Shown: in pieces, positions 24,166-37,800 of the stretch
Numbering within the stretch: position 1 is the stretch's first letter
Layout: the number at the start of each line of letters is the position of its first letter
Assembly: GCA_051453625.1 (NCBI GenBank)
Contig: JBOZIK010000001.1
Location: forward strand, 82,038,134 to 82,102,133
Source: Welwitschia mirabilis
Lineage: Eukaryota > Gnetophyta > Gnetopsida > Welwitschiales
Direction: 5' to 3'
DNA length: 64,000 nt
Notes under the pieces: generated by a model
What the model was told of the DNA's origin: nothing
Seen by the model: the letters and a program-made list of their open reading frames with translations, nothing else
The model's database searches: none
Translations under genes and position numbers: made by a program

Positions 24166-24871
24166 TGTTGTAGTACATATTTATACAAATGTTTATACTC
24201 AAAAAGTTTCTATCATTAATAAATAAAATAGATATCTTTACTCAACACAACATAATAATATAGTTGGGAATGAACTCAAATGTTGTATTCTCATTAAAAA
24301 TTATGAGATGACACTAAGGATTAATTTTCACAAAGTATAAGAGAATTTAACTTAATGAACAATGTAATAAATAAAGGATGTANNNNNNNNNNNNNNNNNN
24401 NNNNNNNNNNNNNNNNNNNNNNNNNNNNNNNNNNNNNNNNNTTTAGCCCTAACAAATGCTACCCTTAAGACCTATATTACCAATGAAATTGTCATCAAAT
24501 CAAGAGCAACATATATTATAGGGGACATCTAACAAACTAACATGTAATAAAGAAAACATAGTTTACATAAAAGGAATAACATATACGTTACAAAATAGCC
24601 AAGCATCAATGGAGGTGCATATCTCTTCACTAAGGAAATGTCTTTCTGTAACTCTCAAGATGGATCTCTTACCCTTTGATCTTCTATCACAAGAATTTCT
24701 AGTGTAATGAAGATAGAAATGAGAGTCAATGGAAGTCTTATTTATAGGGTTACATAGTAGAAAACGACACTAAAAAGGTATTTCAAAATGTGCTTCATTA
24801 TAAAAGAGAAATAGATGAAATAATTATGGTTAATTATCAAGGTTATTTACAATGATCATCCTTTCTATGAT
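24166..24871 (-). repeat. 5' LTR of element B, part 1 (contains a 59-N gap)
   Basis: Starts TGTTGTAGTACATATTTATAC and aligns with 7321-8000 of the left LTR. A TATA-like CTATAAATAAG lies on the minus strand at about 24742-24752. N run at 24383-24441. It is interrupted at 24872 by a solo LTR; part 2 follows at 26050. Confidence 0.75.
24383..24441. other. Assembly gap, 59 N
   Basis: The run of N lies inside the 5' LTR of element B. The left LTR suggests about 50-60 bases are missing. Confidence 0.8.
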
Positions 24872-26049
24872 TGTTAGTAGCATAAATTACACTTTAAAAG
24901 TAATCAATGTTTGAAATAATAAAATTACAACTAGGCTTAGCATAGGATGATTTAACCAATGAATGTCATAATCTGGAGAGTGTAAGGCAATAATATAATC
25001 AAGTACATNNNNNNNNNNNNNNNNNNNNNNNNNNNNNNNNNNNNNNNNNNNNNNNNNNNNNNNNNNNNNNNNNNNNNNNNNNNNNNNNNNNNNNNNNNTA
25101 TTCTAATGTGCAATGCAAAAATGAAAGAGATATGAGATGCAAGCCTATGATAACCAAATTTCTAAGTTGTTATCACCCAACTTAGCTCTTATGACCTCTG
25201 TCTAATTTAGAATTAATCTATAAATAGTATTAACCAAACATCAACACAAATCATAAGAGAAATCATAAGAATTAAAGAAGAAAGATATTTTATTAATTGA
25301 ATTGAATTTCTTACAATACCTTAGCAAGGTAGTGACTCCCTAATGTTAGAAGCACAGCCTCATCACCAAGAACGATCTGTGCTATGTTGAAATGGATCCT
25401 TGACTCCTTGGATTCCTTTGTCACTAATTCTCTAATAGCAAAAATATGACTAAATGATGTCAAATGTGGGTTTTTATAGATTTCCTAAGGTGATTATAGG
25501 TCTGAGAGGTTGGTATAGGTGAAGAGGCATTATTAGATACAAACTAAACCTTAATTGACTCAGTTAAAAAGAAGTTATGACACTGTCGTGTTACTGTTGT
25601 CATGGAAATGACATAGGACATGACACCCCTTCATCATTCAATCATAGCTTGTCATGTTAGAAACTCATTGAAATTCAAATTTGAAAATTAATGGATATGT
25701 CATTCACTGTGTCATGGGGATGAGATGCACTAGGACAGTGATGTCAACATGCCATATTAGCCTTACCAAGTCAACCTTCATAAGCCTGTTTTGAATGCCT
25801 TTAATCTTGTTGTCGTGCCCTGTGTTATGGGCACAATAGTGAGGATGATAGTTATTTTGTTGGTCTTTTTCTCCATTTTTTTCTTACTTGAATTCTTGTT
25901 TTTCTAGATGAAAATATGGCATTTAATATTATAATTAGATTGTCAGATCAATTCATGACAAAATTCTTAAAAATGACTGAATTGAGTTCCTGTCCCTATA
26001 AAACATTGCTAGTTACACTATTAAAACATGATAATTTGGGATTGCAACA
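24872..26049 (-). repeat. Solo LTR of a third Athila-like subfamily, inside the LTR of element B
   Basis: Runs from TGTTAGTAGCATAAATTAC to GGGATTGCAACA, 1,178 bp including a 90-N gap. Flanks are ATGAT (24867-24871) and ATCAT (26050-26054). The uninterrupted LTR at 7975 reads CTATCATCTAGATGAT at this point, so the duplicated target was probably ATCAT. It carries three inverted-repeat modules at about 25580-25628, 25694-25748 and 25808-25852, spaced 114 bases. A TATA-like CTATAAAAACC lies at about 25470-25485 on the minus strand. Confidence 0.85.
25009..25098. other. Assembly gap, 90 N
   Basis: The run of N lies inside the solo LTR at 24872-26049. Confidence 0.8.
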
Positions 26050-26545
26050 ATCATTCAGACAACATAGGGTATGACAACTCTTTAGAAAAGATGACTCAAT
26101 AGATAACTCAACATTGTCTTAGTAGTCCATGTGAGGATCACAAGAAATCATCATCCTACTTGTCATGAGGACAATAAAGTGAACGATGATCTACTTATTT
26201 ATTTGAGTGAGGAGAAGTTAGTATTTTCCATTAGTAATATTCCTTCATATCCATGAGCATCAAAATATGGCTTAAATTCCTTAAATTGTGCTAAGAATTA
26301 CACATTTCTGAGATCTTCTATTGATTCTCCAAAATCCTCAAAATTGCATTTAAACCTATGCAAACGTGTTGCAAAATAGCTCATAAAANNNNNNNNNNNN
26401 NNNNNNNNNNNNNNNNNNNNNNNNNNNNNNNNNNNNNNNNNNNNNNNNNNNNNNNNNNNNNNNNNNNNNNNNNNNNNNNNNNNNNNNNCAAACGTGTTGC
26501 AAAATAGCTCATAAAACCCTATGAAATAATCAAAAGTTGGCAGTG
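26050..26545 (-). repeat. 5' LTR of element B, part 2 (contains a 100-N gap)
   Basis: Continues the LTR interrupted at 24871 and aligns with 7985-8325. The outer border is decayed (CAAAAGTTGGCAGTG against CATAAATTGACAACA in the left LTR). The N run at 26389-26488 is flanked by an exact repeat. Confidence 0.7.
26389..26488. other. Assembly gap, 100 N, with identical 28-base flanks
   Basis: The 28 bases before the gap (26361-26388) recur exactly after it (26489-26516). The left LTR of element B has this text once, so the gap is an unmerged contig overlap and not missing sequence. Confidence 0.9.
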
Positions 26546-26549
26546 TATA

Positions 26550-27430
26550 AAAAGTAATATTGAAATCCACCTCAACTCTCTTATAATATTTTTCTTATAA
26601 TATTTAGCATGACTAAGCTTAATAAAAATCACATGATTAATAAAATTAGTTCATTAAATATCTTTTCAAACAATAATTACATTACCAATAATATATCTTT
26701 CCTTTAAAAGCCACTCTCTAATCTAATCAATACTTTTTTGAAGTCTTCAGGGATCAAATATTTATGTATCATTTTGCAATAAATATAAAAGATCATAATT
26801 GAACTCTAATTTCTTATACATTAAAGATCATCATTTTTAATAATAAGTTTTATGATACTTTTTTTAACTTTAATACTAAAGACTATTTATAAATAGCTTC
26901 TTAAAAAGACATTAAAAAACCTTTATGATTAATATTTTGGTAATTTTTATAAAATTCCATTAAAAAACCATCAACTCTGGGCCTTTTTTCATTTGCTAAG
27001 CTAAATGTCACTTTTTTTCTTTTCTTTAATAGTAATTTTATGTTTAGGAATTATATTATTCTTATTCTTTATAAGCTAAAAAAGATGTCCACTAATATGC
27101 TTTAAATTAAAAAATAGAACAAAAGTGATCTCCTAAAAATTTGCTAATAAGATTTATAATAACAAAACATTTTTAAAGTTCATAATTCAAATAAATGGTT
27201 ATTACATTTAGGGAATTAGAAAGATTCCTTACATAGGTTATTTACCATCTTAACCTAATAGATATGAATTTTGATATAAGCACTTTAAATTCATAAATAT
27301 CCTAACATAGCTTAATATAAGGACTCTCTCTAAGGATTCTTATGATGAAATATCAAAAGAATTATAAAATAAATGTTATTTCTTTACTTATTTATACTAA
27401 TTTATCTTTAATTTGATATTCTATTTCTCC
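26550..27430 (-). pseudogene. LINE (non-LTR retrotransposon) reverse transcriptase fragment
   Basis: Minus-strand reading gives SLANEKRPRVDGFLMEFYKN (about 26935-27010), matching the plant LINE RT motif of type K.PGPDGF..EFYK. Further down are LKTSKKY and RVAFKGKIYYW (about 26684-26760), the counterpart of the QGAFVKGRQIL motif, and VIFIKLSHAKYYK (about 26600-26640), at the position of the KLDFEKAYD motif. The first catalytic Asp lies in that last motif and is not preserved. Stops and frameshifts are many. The end is cut by the element B LTR at about 26546; I did not find the missing C-terminal part elsewhere in the window. The upstream endonuclease domain cannot be read, and the right limit is an estimate. 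Confidence 0.55.
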
Positions 27431-30400
27431 AAATTTTATATTAAATCATCAAGCATAATTCTTAGCCTTACAAGTAGTTCCATGTAATCATTAAATTCAA
27501 ATTATATTTCTAGTATATCTTAGTTATTCATTTTATAATTATTTAATAATATTGCTAGCTATTAAAATAATAAATATTTTTATTAATTTATATGAAAAAT
27601 ATTATTTCTACACATCATATACATTATGTAAATAGATATTCAGTCTCATATAAAAATGATAAAAAAGAGAAGCATCTGAAATAGTTTTAAATTTTTTTTA
27701 CTAAGATTCTAAAAGAATGAATTATAAAGGTAAAACCTATGTAATCTATAAAAAATACATTCTGATCTTTATGGTAATTACACTAAGCAAATTGATCCTC
27801 ATTCTATCATTATCAAAAGAAATAAATTTACCTTAAAATTCAATTATTATACCTTTTCTGATAGAATATTTAAAAGTTATTATCACCTCTTTTATTAAAA
27901 TTATTTTCTAATAAATGAAAATTCAACATTATCAACATAAAGACACTTGGTAAAATAGAATATTTTTCTAAACCTTTGATCTTTATCATGATTCTTAAGA
28001 GAATTTATATTACAAATATTAAAAATGTTAAAATCAATTTGAAAAGTATCTTAGATAACTCTATCATAATGATTAGATCTATTTAAACTGTTACCACTTC
28101 ATTTTATATTTACTAAAATTAATACTCCTTATTTATTAATGTTATAATTACTTAATACAACTATAAAAAACTATGATGAGTAAGTAAGAGTGAGAATCAA
28201 GTAATATTTCAAAAATAGATATGTTATTTTTTTATCTCTTATTTTAAAATTAGAGCTTTCTTTTATAAGAAAGTACATGTAACTAAATTTCTACTAGAGT
28301 GTTATATTCCTAAGCATAATATCATAGTGTGACTTATTAATGCCTTATAAATTACCCCTCAACTTGCAAGTACACTCTCTTCTAAGAAAACTAGATTTCC
28401 TAAAGAAAAACCTTAGGAATTAGCCTTTAATAAAACCTCCTGAAAAGTAGGTGTTATGTGAGGAACTACTTCATAGAGATTTAATTAAGCTTAAATGCAC
28501 ATCCCATAGTAATATAAACAATGCATTACACATCCCATAATACTAAGTAAAATTATGCTACGCATTTTATAGTACTAAGCATATATGTACTACACATCCC
28601 TTAGTATTAGAATAAAGAAATGATTTTCATAGGAACTCTAAATATTACATACTATCTATAACAAAAATAAGTTACATTAAGTCATAATCAATCTTATATT
28701 AAATTAAAAGTACTATAATGTTTTTTAAGTAAGTGATTTCATTAGAATATCAGCTCTTTGTTCTGTGAGCAAATAACTATGATAACCGATAGTTTTGTAA
28801 ACCTTACTTTCTTAGACACTAAACACATTAATATTTTATTTAGATGATAGGTTCTTATTTTTAAAATCCCTTATCAAAATAAGATGTATTTTAAGCAATT
28901 AGGCTTACTTTTTATATTTTTTCATAATTCAACATGGAATTGATAATAACTATGTTGTGAACCTTTTTATGATAAAATAAATTCATAATTTAAAAAATCC
29001 GAATATTAAAACTAAATAACTACATTATGTAAGGAATTAAAATCACATTTATAAGATTAATGAATTAGAAATTTTAAGATGATATAATAATATGTTTCAT
29101 ATCTTATTTAGTCATTCAAATTCTAAGTAAATGTAATAAGTATACTATATTATGATTAAACATCTTTCTATTTATGTTGTATGATTAATATATTCTATAC
29201 GTTATGCAATAAATGCGTATGTGAATAAGTACATACTCTTACCTAGAACCAAGAATGATAAATGAGTAGATTCACTCTACCATGATTTTTATCTTTTAAA
29301 GATGTGTAGTAGCACTTGGTTCATGACCTATTTATTATTTTGTTCATTGGAGATAAAAAGGCCATTTCATTATATCACATCATAACTTTAAAATTTGTGC
29401 ATTTGTGACATGATAATTCTTTTATTCATTGGACTTAAATAGTTTATTTCATTATGCCACATGAAAATTTTGAGATTTATGCATTTATTTTTTTGATGCA
29501 TGTTTTGAATTAATTAGACATGCTTAGAGACTATGAAGGATTTAGAAGAAGCTAACATAAGGAAATGATGCATGTAATTAATCTTACTAATTAAAGAAAG
29601 AAAATTACTCATCTTATTTAGGCACATAAATATGATGTCTCATTCTATACTCTAATGTCACTTATTACTTATCCCACTTATTAATAATAAATCATGTGAT
29701 TCAATGATCTTAAACTATGTGCCTTTTATTTACCCATATAGAGACTTTGTTCTCTCTTACAAAGAAATAATACTTTTCATTTTCATGTAAGTATATTTCC
29801 TTATTTCGTATTTTCTTCTTCTTATTCTCTTGCTTGTAAAGCTTAGAGCTTGAAATATTGGACATAAGGACTCTTAAACTTAAAACTTCATTAAATTTCA
29901 TTTATCAAAGAATTTCTAATCTTTTTGAGTAAGTGCTTTCACTTATGTTGTCCATATGATCTCTTTTAATATTATAGTAGAGAATAAAATATTGTATTAA
30001 GCTACTATTTACTATTATCATGAAATTATATTATATAAATGATTTCTTTCAATTGGCTTTCACTAACACACTTCAAAAAAATGAGGGATGTCTTGTGCTA
30101 GATGATGGAGGCTACTAATGGATGATTATGACTAAGTGATGAGGGGGATTATTATAAAAATTTGGATACCCATGTTTATTTTATATTACTTTACAAATTT
30201 AATATTTTGGTTTTTATTAAATATGCATAATATCAATTTTATTAGGGGTAAAACATCTGATCCTTAATATCTCTTTTAAGTTTGTACTCCTTCATGGAAA
30301 TCCTAAGACTCATTATAAATAATTTTGTACATTGATTTTTCTTTTTTACATTAATTTGTATAAGCAATATTTAGCTGAGATATATTATAGATATTTATTT

Positions 30401-33400
30401 TAATTCGTATACTCATTATTTTACTAATTCAAATTACTAAATAACTATTTATAAAATATTTATCATGTTTTTATAGTAGAAGTTAAATTTCTACAATAGA
30501 GGAATAGGTTATGAATTCTATAACTTATTAACTAGTAGGTATAAATTAATGAAATGTGTTTTGTAATTCTAGGATTATGTTATAACTGTAAAAATTTAAA
30601 AAAAGTTGTTTTTCTAATGTTTAGTAATTTTTAAGAAAATTATTTTTAAAAATAGATTAGAAAATATATATGCAGGATATAGTAAGAAATTAATTTTAGT
30701 TTTCATAACTATTAGTTAATACATTTTAAATACTAAGTATCTTAGGTTGTCAAGAACTAAATAATCTTTTCAAAACATGTTAAATCACTTAAAAACACAA
30801 AGCATCTTGAAAGTCATGATTATTTTAGTATAGCATGATAGGACTATTTTTCTTGTAGATTTGATAGTTTTTAATCTTAAACCATGATATTAGAAATAAT
30901 ATTTTTATAATTCTAAATAGCTTAATTTTTAATTAGAATATCTTCTTAAATCCTAAAAACTTTATCATTACTGTCTTAAATTATACAAAACTTATTAAAT
31001 AAAATTATATAGGTAAGTAAGTATATATGAAAAGTTGCTATTAGTAACTTCAAGTTAAATTATTTATGTATAACATTCTGTTAGAATAAGTGCCTCTTTT
31101 ACGCTTTTTATTTTACCTTACTTTTAATATGCATGCTTATAAAGTCTTCCAACATAGTAATTTAAGTAACTCATGTAGTCCTTGATTTATTATTTATTTT
31201 CTTAACTTATACTATATCTATGTTAGTTTAAGACAAATAATTATATCTAAATAACTTCCTTTTATTTATCTTCATTACACATAACCATGATAAATTATCA
31301 TATGAGCATATAAGAATGCTTCTAAGATTGGCATATCTCTAGGTATGAATTAGTTTCTTCTAATAATATTCTTAATATGTGATTTCATACATTTTTAATA
31401 CTTTTATTAATATTGTGAAAATAACAAAAGAATATTTTTTTTATCTAAATATTTATTACTATAATCCTGAATATAAAGATGTTATAGTATGTTTGTTTCT
31501 TTCTTTGCATAACAATTTTTATAACATTCATCCAATGATGATTAAAATTATTATAACTAGGTAATAATCCATTAAATATTCACATTCAATAGAATTTTAT
31601 GCATGCGTTTGTGTGGTGTATTCATTAAATGGAAGTAGGTCAAGACAATCTTAATAATAATCATTGCTGTACTTGTATTTTATCTTCAAGGTGAGCTACG
31701 TTGCTTTTCTATATATATATATATTCTTTTGAAAGTGGATTTAATTATTATTATTCTACTATACTGATATATCAACTTACTCTACCTTAATATTCTAATC
31801 CCTTAGCATTAATAGATTATGTTTTATCATCTAGAGATGTTTCAAAAAAGTAGGGTTCATTTGTAAACATGCATACAGCTCACATACCACTTGTCATCCA
31901 CACTAGGGATAACTTAAGATGAAGTATATCTTATGAAATTGATCTATTCATGCTTGTATACGTGGCCAGATATTAGGTTGGAATTCCATCAATGGGAGTT
32001 CTAATATCATATTATTTTAGTTAGATATTATCCTCAAACATATCCATGTATGCTTATAACAAGTCTACATCTCTTTAATCATATTCAAGATATCTTTCTA
32101 TGCAATAAAGAACTAGAAACAAAATCTAAGATACAAAGTTATAGCATCACTACTGTCTATAAACCAAAATAAGCTAGAAATTTCTTATAGGTTAATATAT
32201 AATAATAATAATATGATTTATTTTTCTTAATTATAAAAATGGTAATAAATAATAAGTAGAATTTGATCCTAGGTTCTATTGGGTCTATTAGTCCATAATA
32301 TTAAATAATGGTAAAAAGTTCTTATTTAGGATGATAAGAGTTAGGATATCACATAATGGAATCATAGATCTAGGTTATTTTATATAACACTTAGGTTAAG
32401 TACTTATAAATGTATAAAAATATAAATCTAATGATTTTTTTGAAAATATTTCTTTCTACAAATCCTAATATTACTTGTAAACATAAAAACCTTAATTCCT
32501 AGTAGTTATAAAATTAATTATATTTTTAATAATTTTAAACCTTGAGTAAAATAATATATATCCTTGGTAATACTATGTCTCATGATAATACTAATTTTTA
32601 GATAAGACTTAACTAATAACACCTTTCAATAGTCATGAATTTTACTATATCAATGATATTTCTACTTCTTAAAGGGGCAATAAATTATGTCCATGTTAAT
32701 TTCAATGATTATAAATATTACATTAATGATGATCCTAGAGCCTCACTAATCCTAGAAGTTAACTATATTTGAAATGGCTCCAACACTAAGAAGTTATAAG
32801 GTTGATTATAACTCCTACCTCTAGATTCTTATTATGTTAGTCATATTCATAATAATTATAAATTTCTAAACAACCTTAGAAGGATGATAAATTTAAGTCA
32901 TTAAAAACTCTAATACCTTAAAGATATAAATAATAATTACTTATAATAATTACATTATCCTAATAATTTAGAATAATTACCTTATATGATCTATTAAAGA
33001 TATTAATATTTTCTAAGAGACCTAAATACATAATATAATGCCTTATAATTAGATACCACTAAAATAATCAAATATTAAATCAAGTTATTCATCCCAAATT
33101 ATATGGTTATATAAATTTAAAACAAAGCTTCATATTCATAACTTACAAATTTAATTAACTATATCTATTTAAAATAAAGAAAGATGTTAAACTTTATTAT
33201 TTACTTTAAGTAATAAAATAAACATAAGCCATAGTAAGGACTAATTACCTCATAATGATGACAATGTCCATTATATGACAATAACATATTTCTAATCTTA
33301 ATAACATTTATGTTACTTTAAAATATAGTTCTCTAATAATTTCCACTTCTTTTAAATTAATTGACATCATCAATTAAACCTTCAAGCCAATTTTGTTACA

Positions 33401-33589
33401 CTAACTAATCAACATCAAGAGAATTCACAACAGAGTTAGCAACCTAATTTAGGAAATAAAATCCCTCTTCAACTTTAATCCAAAAGCATTAATGAATACA
33501 CTTATGTCATCCTTATTACAAATAGTAAATCAAGATCAAAATCCATAAGTAAATAATTATGTCAATCAATCCAAGGAAGTGGGTATGAG
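27431..33589. other. About 6 kb of decayed AT-rich DNA, mostly unassignable
   Basis: No gene or clear element border. Things seen: three CATCCCATAGTA/ATACTA-type short repeats near 28490-28610; a local duplication at 29344-29488; a purine run GATGAGGGGGATTATT at about 30137-30152 that resembles a copia polypurine tract but has no readable RNase H before it; a (TA)n run at 31712-31727. The open stretches at 29710-29901 (minus) and 31379-31564 (plus) show no known motif. Part of this may be the 5' LTR of the gypsy element whose gag starts near 33590. Confidence 0.45.
29344..29488. repeat. Local tandem duplication, unit about 91 bases
   Basis: The text CATTGGAGATAAAAAGGCCA followed by TTTCATTAT, and later TTTATGCATTT-like, occurs twice (from about 29344 and from about 29436) with moderate divergence. 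It is typical of an LTR subrepeat, but no LTR could be delimited. Confidence 0.5.
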
Positions 33590-34096
33590 AAAATTGATTT
33601 AAGCCTTTATTAAGCTAAACCCGCCAAAGTTTGTAGGAGGCTCAGATCCATGTGAGTTATAAGTGTAACTAAAAAATGTTAAAAAGGCTATAGGTACCTT
33701 AAGATCTATCAAATATGAAAAGGTAACTTGAGCTATTTATATATTTCAAGAAGAAACTAACCTATAGTAAAAAAACAAAAATGATCAAGTTAGAAAATGA
33801 GGAACTTTCATGGGGGGAACTTAAGCTCAGCTTTAAAGAGAAGTACAAAACTACATTTTATATTTACTGGAATGTTATAATATTCTATGATTTAATGTAA
33901 TCCTAGCATCTTATGAATGCAAATTTCTAGAATTATTAAAATATGTATCACATATGCATCAAGATAAAGAAGCTAAAGTAAATATATTTATTATTAATCT
34001 TATTCCTTATGTTTCTACTAATGTATCCATGTTTTAACCTAAAAATCTAACAGAGGTTATAGAAAAGAAAAACATAGAAGAAAACAATTATGAGGT
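33590..34096 (+). pseudogene. Ty3/gypsy gag fragment (capsid domain), truncated
   Basis: Plus-strand remnant of a retrotransposon gag domain. PAKFVGGSDP (about 33621-33650) matches the PPKFxGxxDP opening of chromovirus-type capsids. It is followed by LKNVKKAIGTL, NEELSWGELKLSFKEKY (about 33797-33850), and YECKFLELLKYVSHM with DKEAKVNIFIINL and PYVSTNVSM (about 33915-34035). It ends in a basic linker before any zinc knuckle because an Athila-like LTR begins at 34097. Frame changes and stops interrupt it throughout. No start codon or primer site was found upstream. Confidence 0.75.
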
Positions 34097-34880
34097 TGTT
34101 ACAATGCTAAATTATATGTTTTTCATAGGGTGTTTTAAGTACTTTTATAGGACATTTAGCCTGGTTTAAGAAAAAAACAATAATTACTAAGGTTTAACGT
34201 GAAAATCATGGAAATGCACATTTATTAGCACATTTGAAGGTATACTGTACCAATTATAATACTTTATATTTTAATGAGGAATTAATGTTTTACAAGGCCA
34301 AATTCACATGTTGAAAGAGATTGAAAAAGTCTATCATCCCATCCATAATATGGATGACCACTTGGATGACACCAATTACATGCTAACTAGGATGCTAAAT
34401 AGACTAATGTAAAGGATAAATTTAGTACTCTCTTAATGTGGCATGATCCCCATCATCATCTTGATGACTAGAAGGACAATACCTAATTTTAGTTATCTAT
34501 TAAGCTTTACCTAACTTATGCAATGTATCATATGCTTTCCATGCATCATTAGAGTTATAGTTACATCTAATTAGAGTTTTAGTTGCATCTGATTAGATTT
34601 GTTATTTTTGAGTTCTTTGTTATTCATAAATAAGACATTTAACCTTGTTCTTGGATTTAATCATATTCTTTATCACTAGAAATTATCTTGATAAGATATC
34701 AAAGGGCAAAAGGTTCATTCATTAGTTATAGAAAGGAATCATCCTTGGTGTTTGATTGTGTCTTCTTCATTTAGGTGTCGCTACTTTGTAATAGGATGTT
34801 GGTTTGAGTTTAAAATAAATTCTCTTTGGGTTTATATTCATGTGTGTAACCATTATATTCTAAGAATAAAAAGCCTTTCT
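34097..34880 (+). repeat. Truncated Athila-like LTR (plus orientation)
   Basis: Starts TGTTACAATGCTAAATTATATG, followed by the GTGTTTTAAGTACTTTTATAGG text typical of this LTR's 5' end. Inverted-repeat modules lie at about 34332-34372 and 34440-34482. The downstream part up to about 34830 matches the R/U5 start of other copies (for example CCTTGGTGTTTGATTGTG, and the TTTGTAATAGGATGTT text). The second half of the LTR is missing; chromovirus-like LTR sequence follows. The right limit is approximate. Confidence 0.65.
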
Positions 34881-34889
34881 AGTCATTAG

Positions 34890-37800
34890 ATAGTAAACTA
34901 AATATTGGAAATTTAATAATTGTAATAAGTTTAGTTTCAAATTATTTAAAAGTAATAATATTAATAATAAATAATATTAAAACTAAAGTGTTTGCATATT
35001 ATTAGTTTAGAAATATTTTAAAATAACAACTTATAGTTATTACCTTTGACAGTTAAATTAAAAATTTAGTTAATTATGGAAATTACTATTACTTATGCAT
35101 GTTTTTCTATTGATGAAGTCTAACATTGGATTACTTTGCTTATTTGAGAAATAAACTATAGCTTTGCAATAAATTTCTCTTACTTATATCATATTCATGC
35201 AATAGAAATTATGTCTGGTTTTCAGTATTTATTCATGTTATTTATCTCATGGAGTTAAATTGATATTGTTATATTATCATTTATACCTAGTGGCTAGACT
35301 TGGAAATGAAGGATTAAGGAAACCTAAACAACTCATAGAGACTTAAGTCTTACTATTAGTCCTTTGTTATAAATACTTGAGTCCCCTAGTTATTAAAGTC
35401 CTAAACACATGCCTTGTGAATTGTAATCGTCTAAAGCTTTGATACAAATAGGAGTACTTTGGAGTTTAGTTAAGAATACATATGGTCCTCAGCCTTCTTT
35501 CATAAATAATTGTAGGATTTTAGTCTTCTGTATTCTTGCATAGTCTGAGTTTTTCTTTCATATTTTAGTATAATTATTTCTAAATCTTTTATATCTAATA
35601 TGAATGTAATATTTATTATATTTTCATGTATAGGCTGATCTAATTATAAAACCTTAAGATCATCTAGTAATATCTTGTAAGAATATTCTAGAAGTTTATA
35701 GAGTTGATGTTTCATTTAAGCCAATTTTGAGAATCTTGTAAATCCTAAGCTATCATATTATTAACTTTATGACTGAGTCTTGTTAATTAGCCCTTTTATA
35801 AGCCTTACACATGATTAATGTATTTAATCATTGACTTATGTTGTGTTATATTAAATTATAAAACTATAATAGGTTAAGGTAACCATCTATATGGACTCTA
35901 GGGAGCATAACTCTTTATTGAAAGTCTCAAGGCATTGGGAATAGACTTCTAGAGGAAAAAGTGAAGATATGTACATAACATATATTATTAATACCCCCTT
36001 TTGATAGGGTGCATTTCAATTACTAGAAAATGCATTATTAAATAATAGTAAAGAATTTAACATAAACTGATGAGAGGTTTCGATCGTGTCTCCTTGAAAT
36101 GTATCCCTTTATCTTGTTTTGAAATCCATCCTTCTCTACCTATTTATTGTTGTGGATCATACTAAGAATTATGATGGAATACAGTTCTCATATTATCTAT
36201 GCATGTATAGGAGCTAATACAAGTGAGGATGCAAGAAAGAACTATAATTGCATATAATTAGGTATCAACTATTTGTTAAAATTAGTTGTTGTAATTGAAT
36301 ATTTTACTAGATGTATTTGAATGAGACATAACTTTGTTAGTTGTTATGTAATAGTTGGAAAATTCTCCTTTTTCTTGAAGATTATAGTTATTTTATGGCT
36401 TTTCATGTATAAGNNNNNNNNNNNNNNNNNNNNNNNNNNNNNNNNNNNNNNNNNNNNNNNNNNNNNNNNNTTTTATCCAAGTTATCATTGGAAATATGAA
36501 TTATTTATAGTTATATGAATGTTTTGTAATTACTCGTTTCTCTTATAAAAGGATTGTAAGTATTACTTATTTTATTCTATAAAAGTTAGTTGAGAAATAT
36601 AATCAAATATGTATCATTAAACATCTCAACATGGTATAGATAATTTATTATGCTTTAGTCATGCTATTGTTAAGTATAAATAAACATTTGTCTATTTTTT
36701 TGGTCTGGTAGAAATAATAGAAGACTAGGATTTTATTATCCTCTCCCTTATTATAAGAACTATTTAATAATTTTAAGTATGCATGTATTCTTGAAATTAA
36801 CTTGTATTTACATCAAGTATAATTAGTTGTCTTAACTAGCTAATAATTGCAAGTATATATCTTACTCTCAAGGAATATGGATTCCAAGCACTGAAAAGAG
36901 GTACCCCATTTTCCATGTAGCCATGTATATTAATATTCCTTATCAATATATTTTATATATTAGCCTTGTTTATAAGATTCCTCTATAAAAGATTCTGATT
37001 ACACTGTGTTCTTTCATTGTTAATCATTCCTTTCTACTAATATAGATTTTTACTCTTGACCATAATTGAAAATCATTAATATTAGAGATTATCTTAAATC
37101 TTGGAATTATTGTTTTTTTTAAACTAAAAAGTATAATTATTTCCTCCATCTATGCGTCCTTTCTTCTTGTCGGCATGCATTATCCCTTCTCTATGTATCA
37201 TCTGCTCTTACACTATGCCCTAACTCTGTCAAGTCACCTACCAACTTGTGTCTCTGTCTCTTGTTCTCATTTGTTATATTCTTAACTATGCCCTTTTGAG
37301 TTCTATTTCTTCTCCATTTTGTCCTAATCCTTGTCCCTTCATGAATCTCTACCTTTCCTATGTGTCACTGGTTAACTATGCTTGGAAGTGTATCCTCTTA
37401 TTTGCTAATACATATCCATCATTCCCATCTATGTTAGCCATGATGCTCCATGTCATTTACTTGTGCATCTTTCTAATCCTTTAGCAATCACTCCTCATAC
37501 ACCAAATGCACTATCTTCACTGATTGCTTATGCCTTAACCACATACCTCCTCCACCTGTGTACCCTTTGTATTTGTTAATGTGTATGTCCTTCTTCATAA
37601 CATGTTTTTGATCCAATCCTCTAAACCAATTAAGAGAAAACCTTTGTGGCATTTCTTCATGTAGACCCTCCTTATTTTTAGCTACCGTCACATTAGAGTA
37701 ATATTCTAACCACTAGTATCTAATTTTCTAATTCTGCTCAGATGAGTACATGCATGAAACCTTTGTTATAATCTATAATCTAGCTCAATTGTAAAGATGA

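Noticed and set aside
28490-28620. Short CATCCCATAGTAnTA repeats as a CRISPR-like or satellite array
   Set aside because: Only three or four loose copies with irregular spacing in plant DNA; likely a small LTR subrepeat.
30130-30160. GATGAGGGGGATTATTATA as a copia polypurine tract and LTR start
   Set aside because: No copia RNase H or integrase can be read before it, and no matching second LTR was found.
37248-37691. Overlapping open stretches of 78 and 68 codons on opposite strands
   Set aside because: They lie inside the long chromovirus-like LTR, carry no known motif, and are not kept open in the inverted copy at 38.7-39.0 kb.
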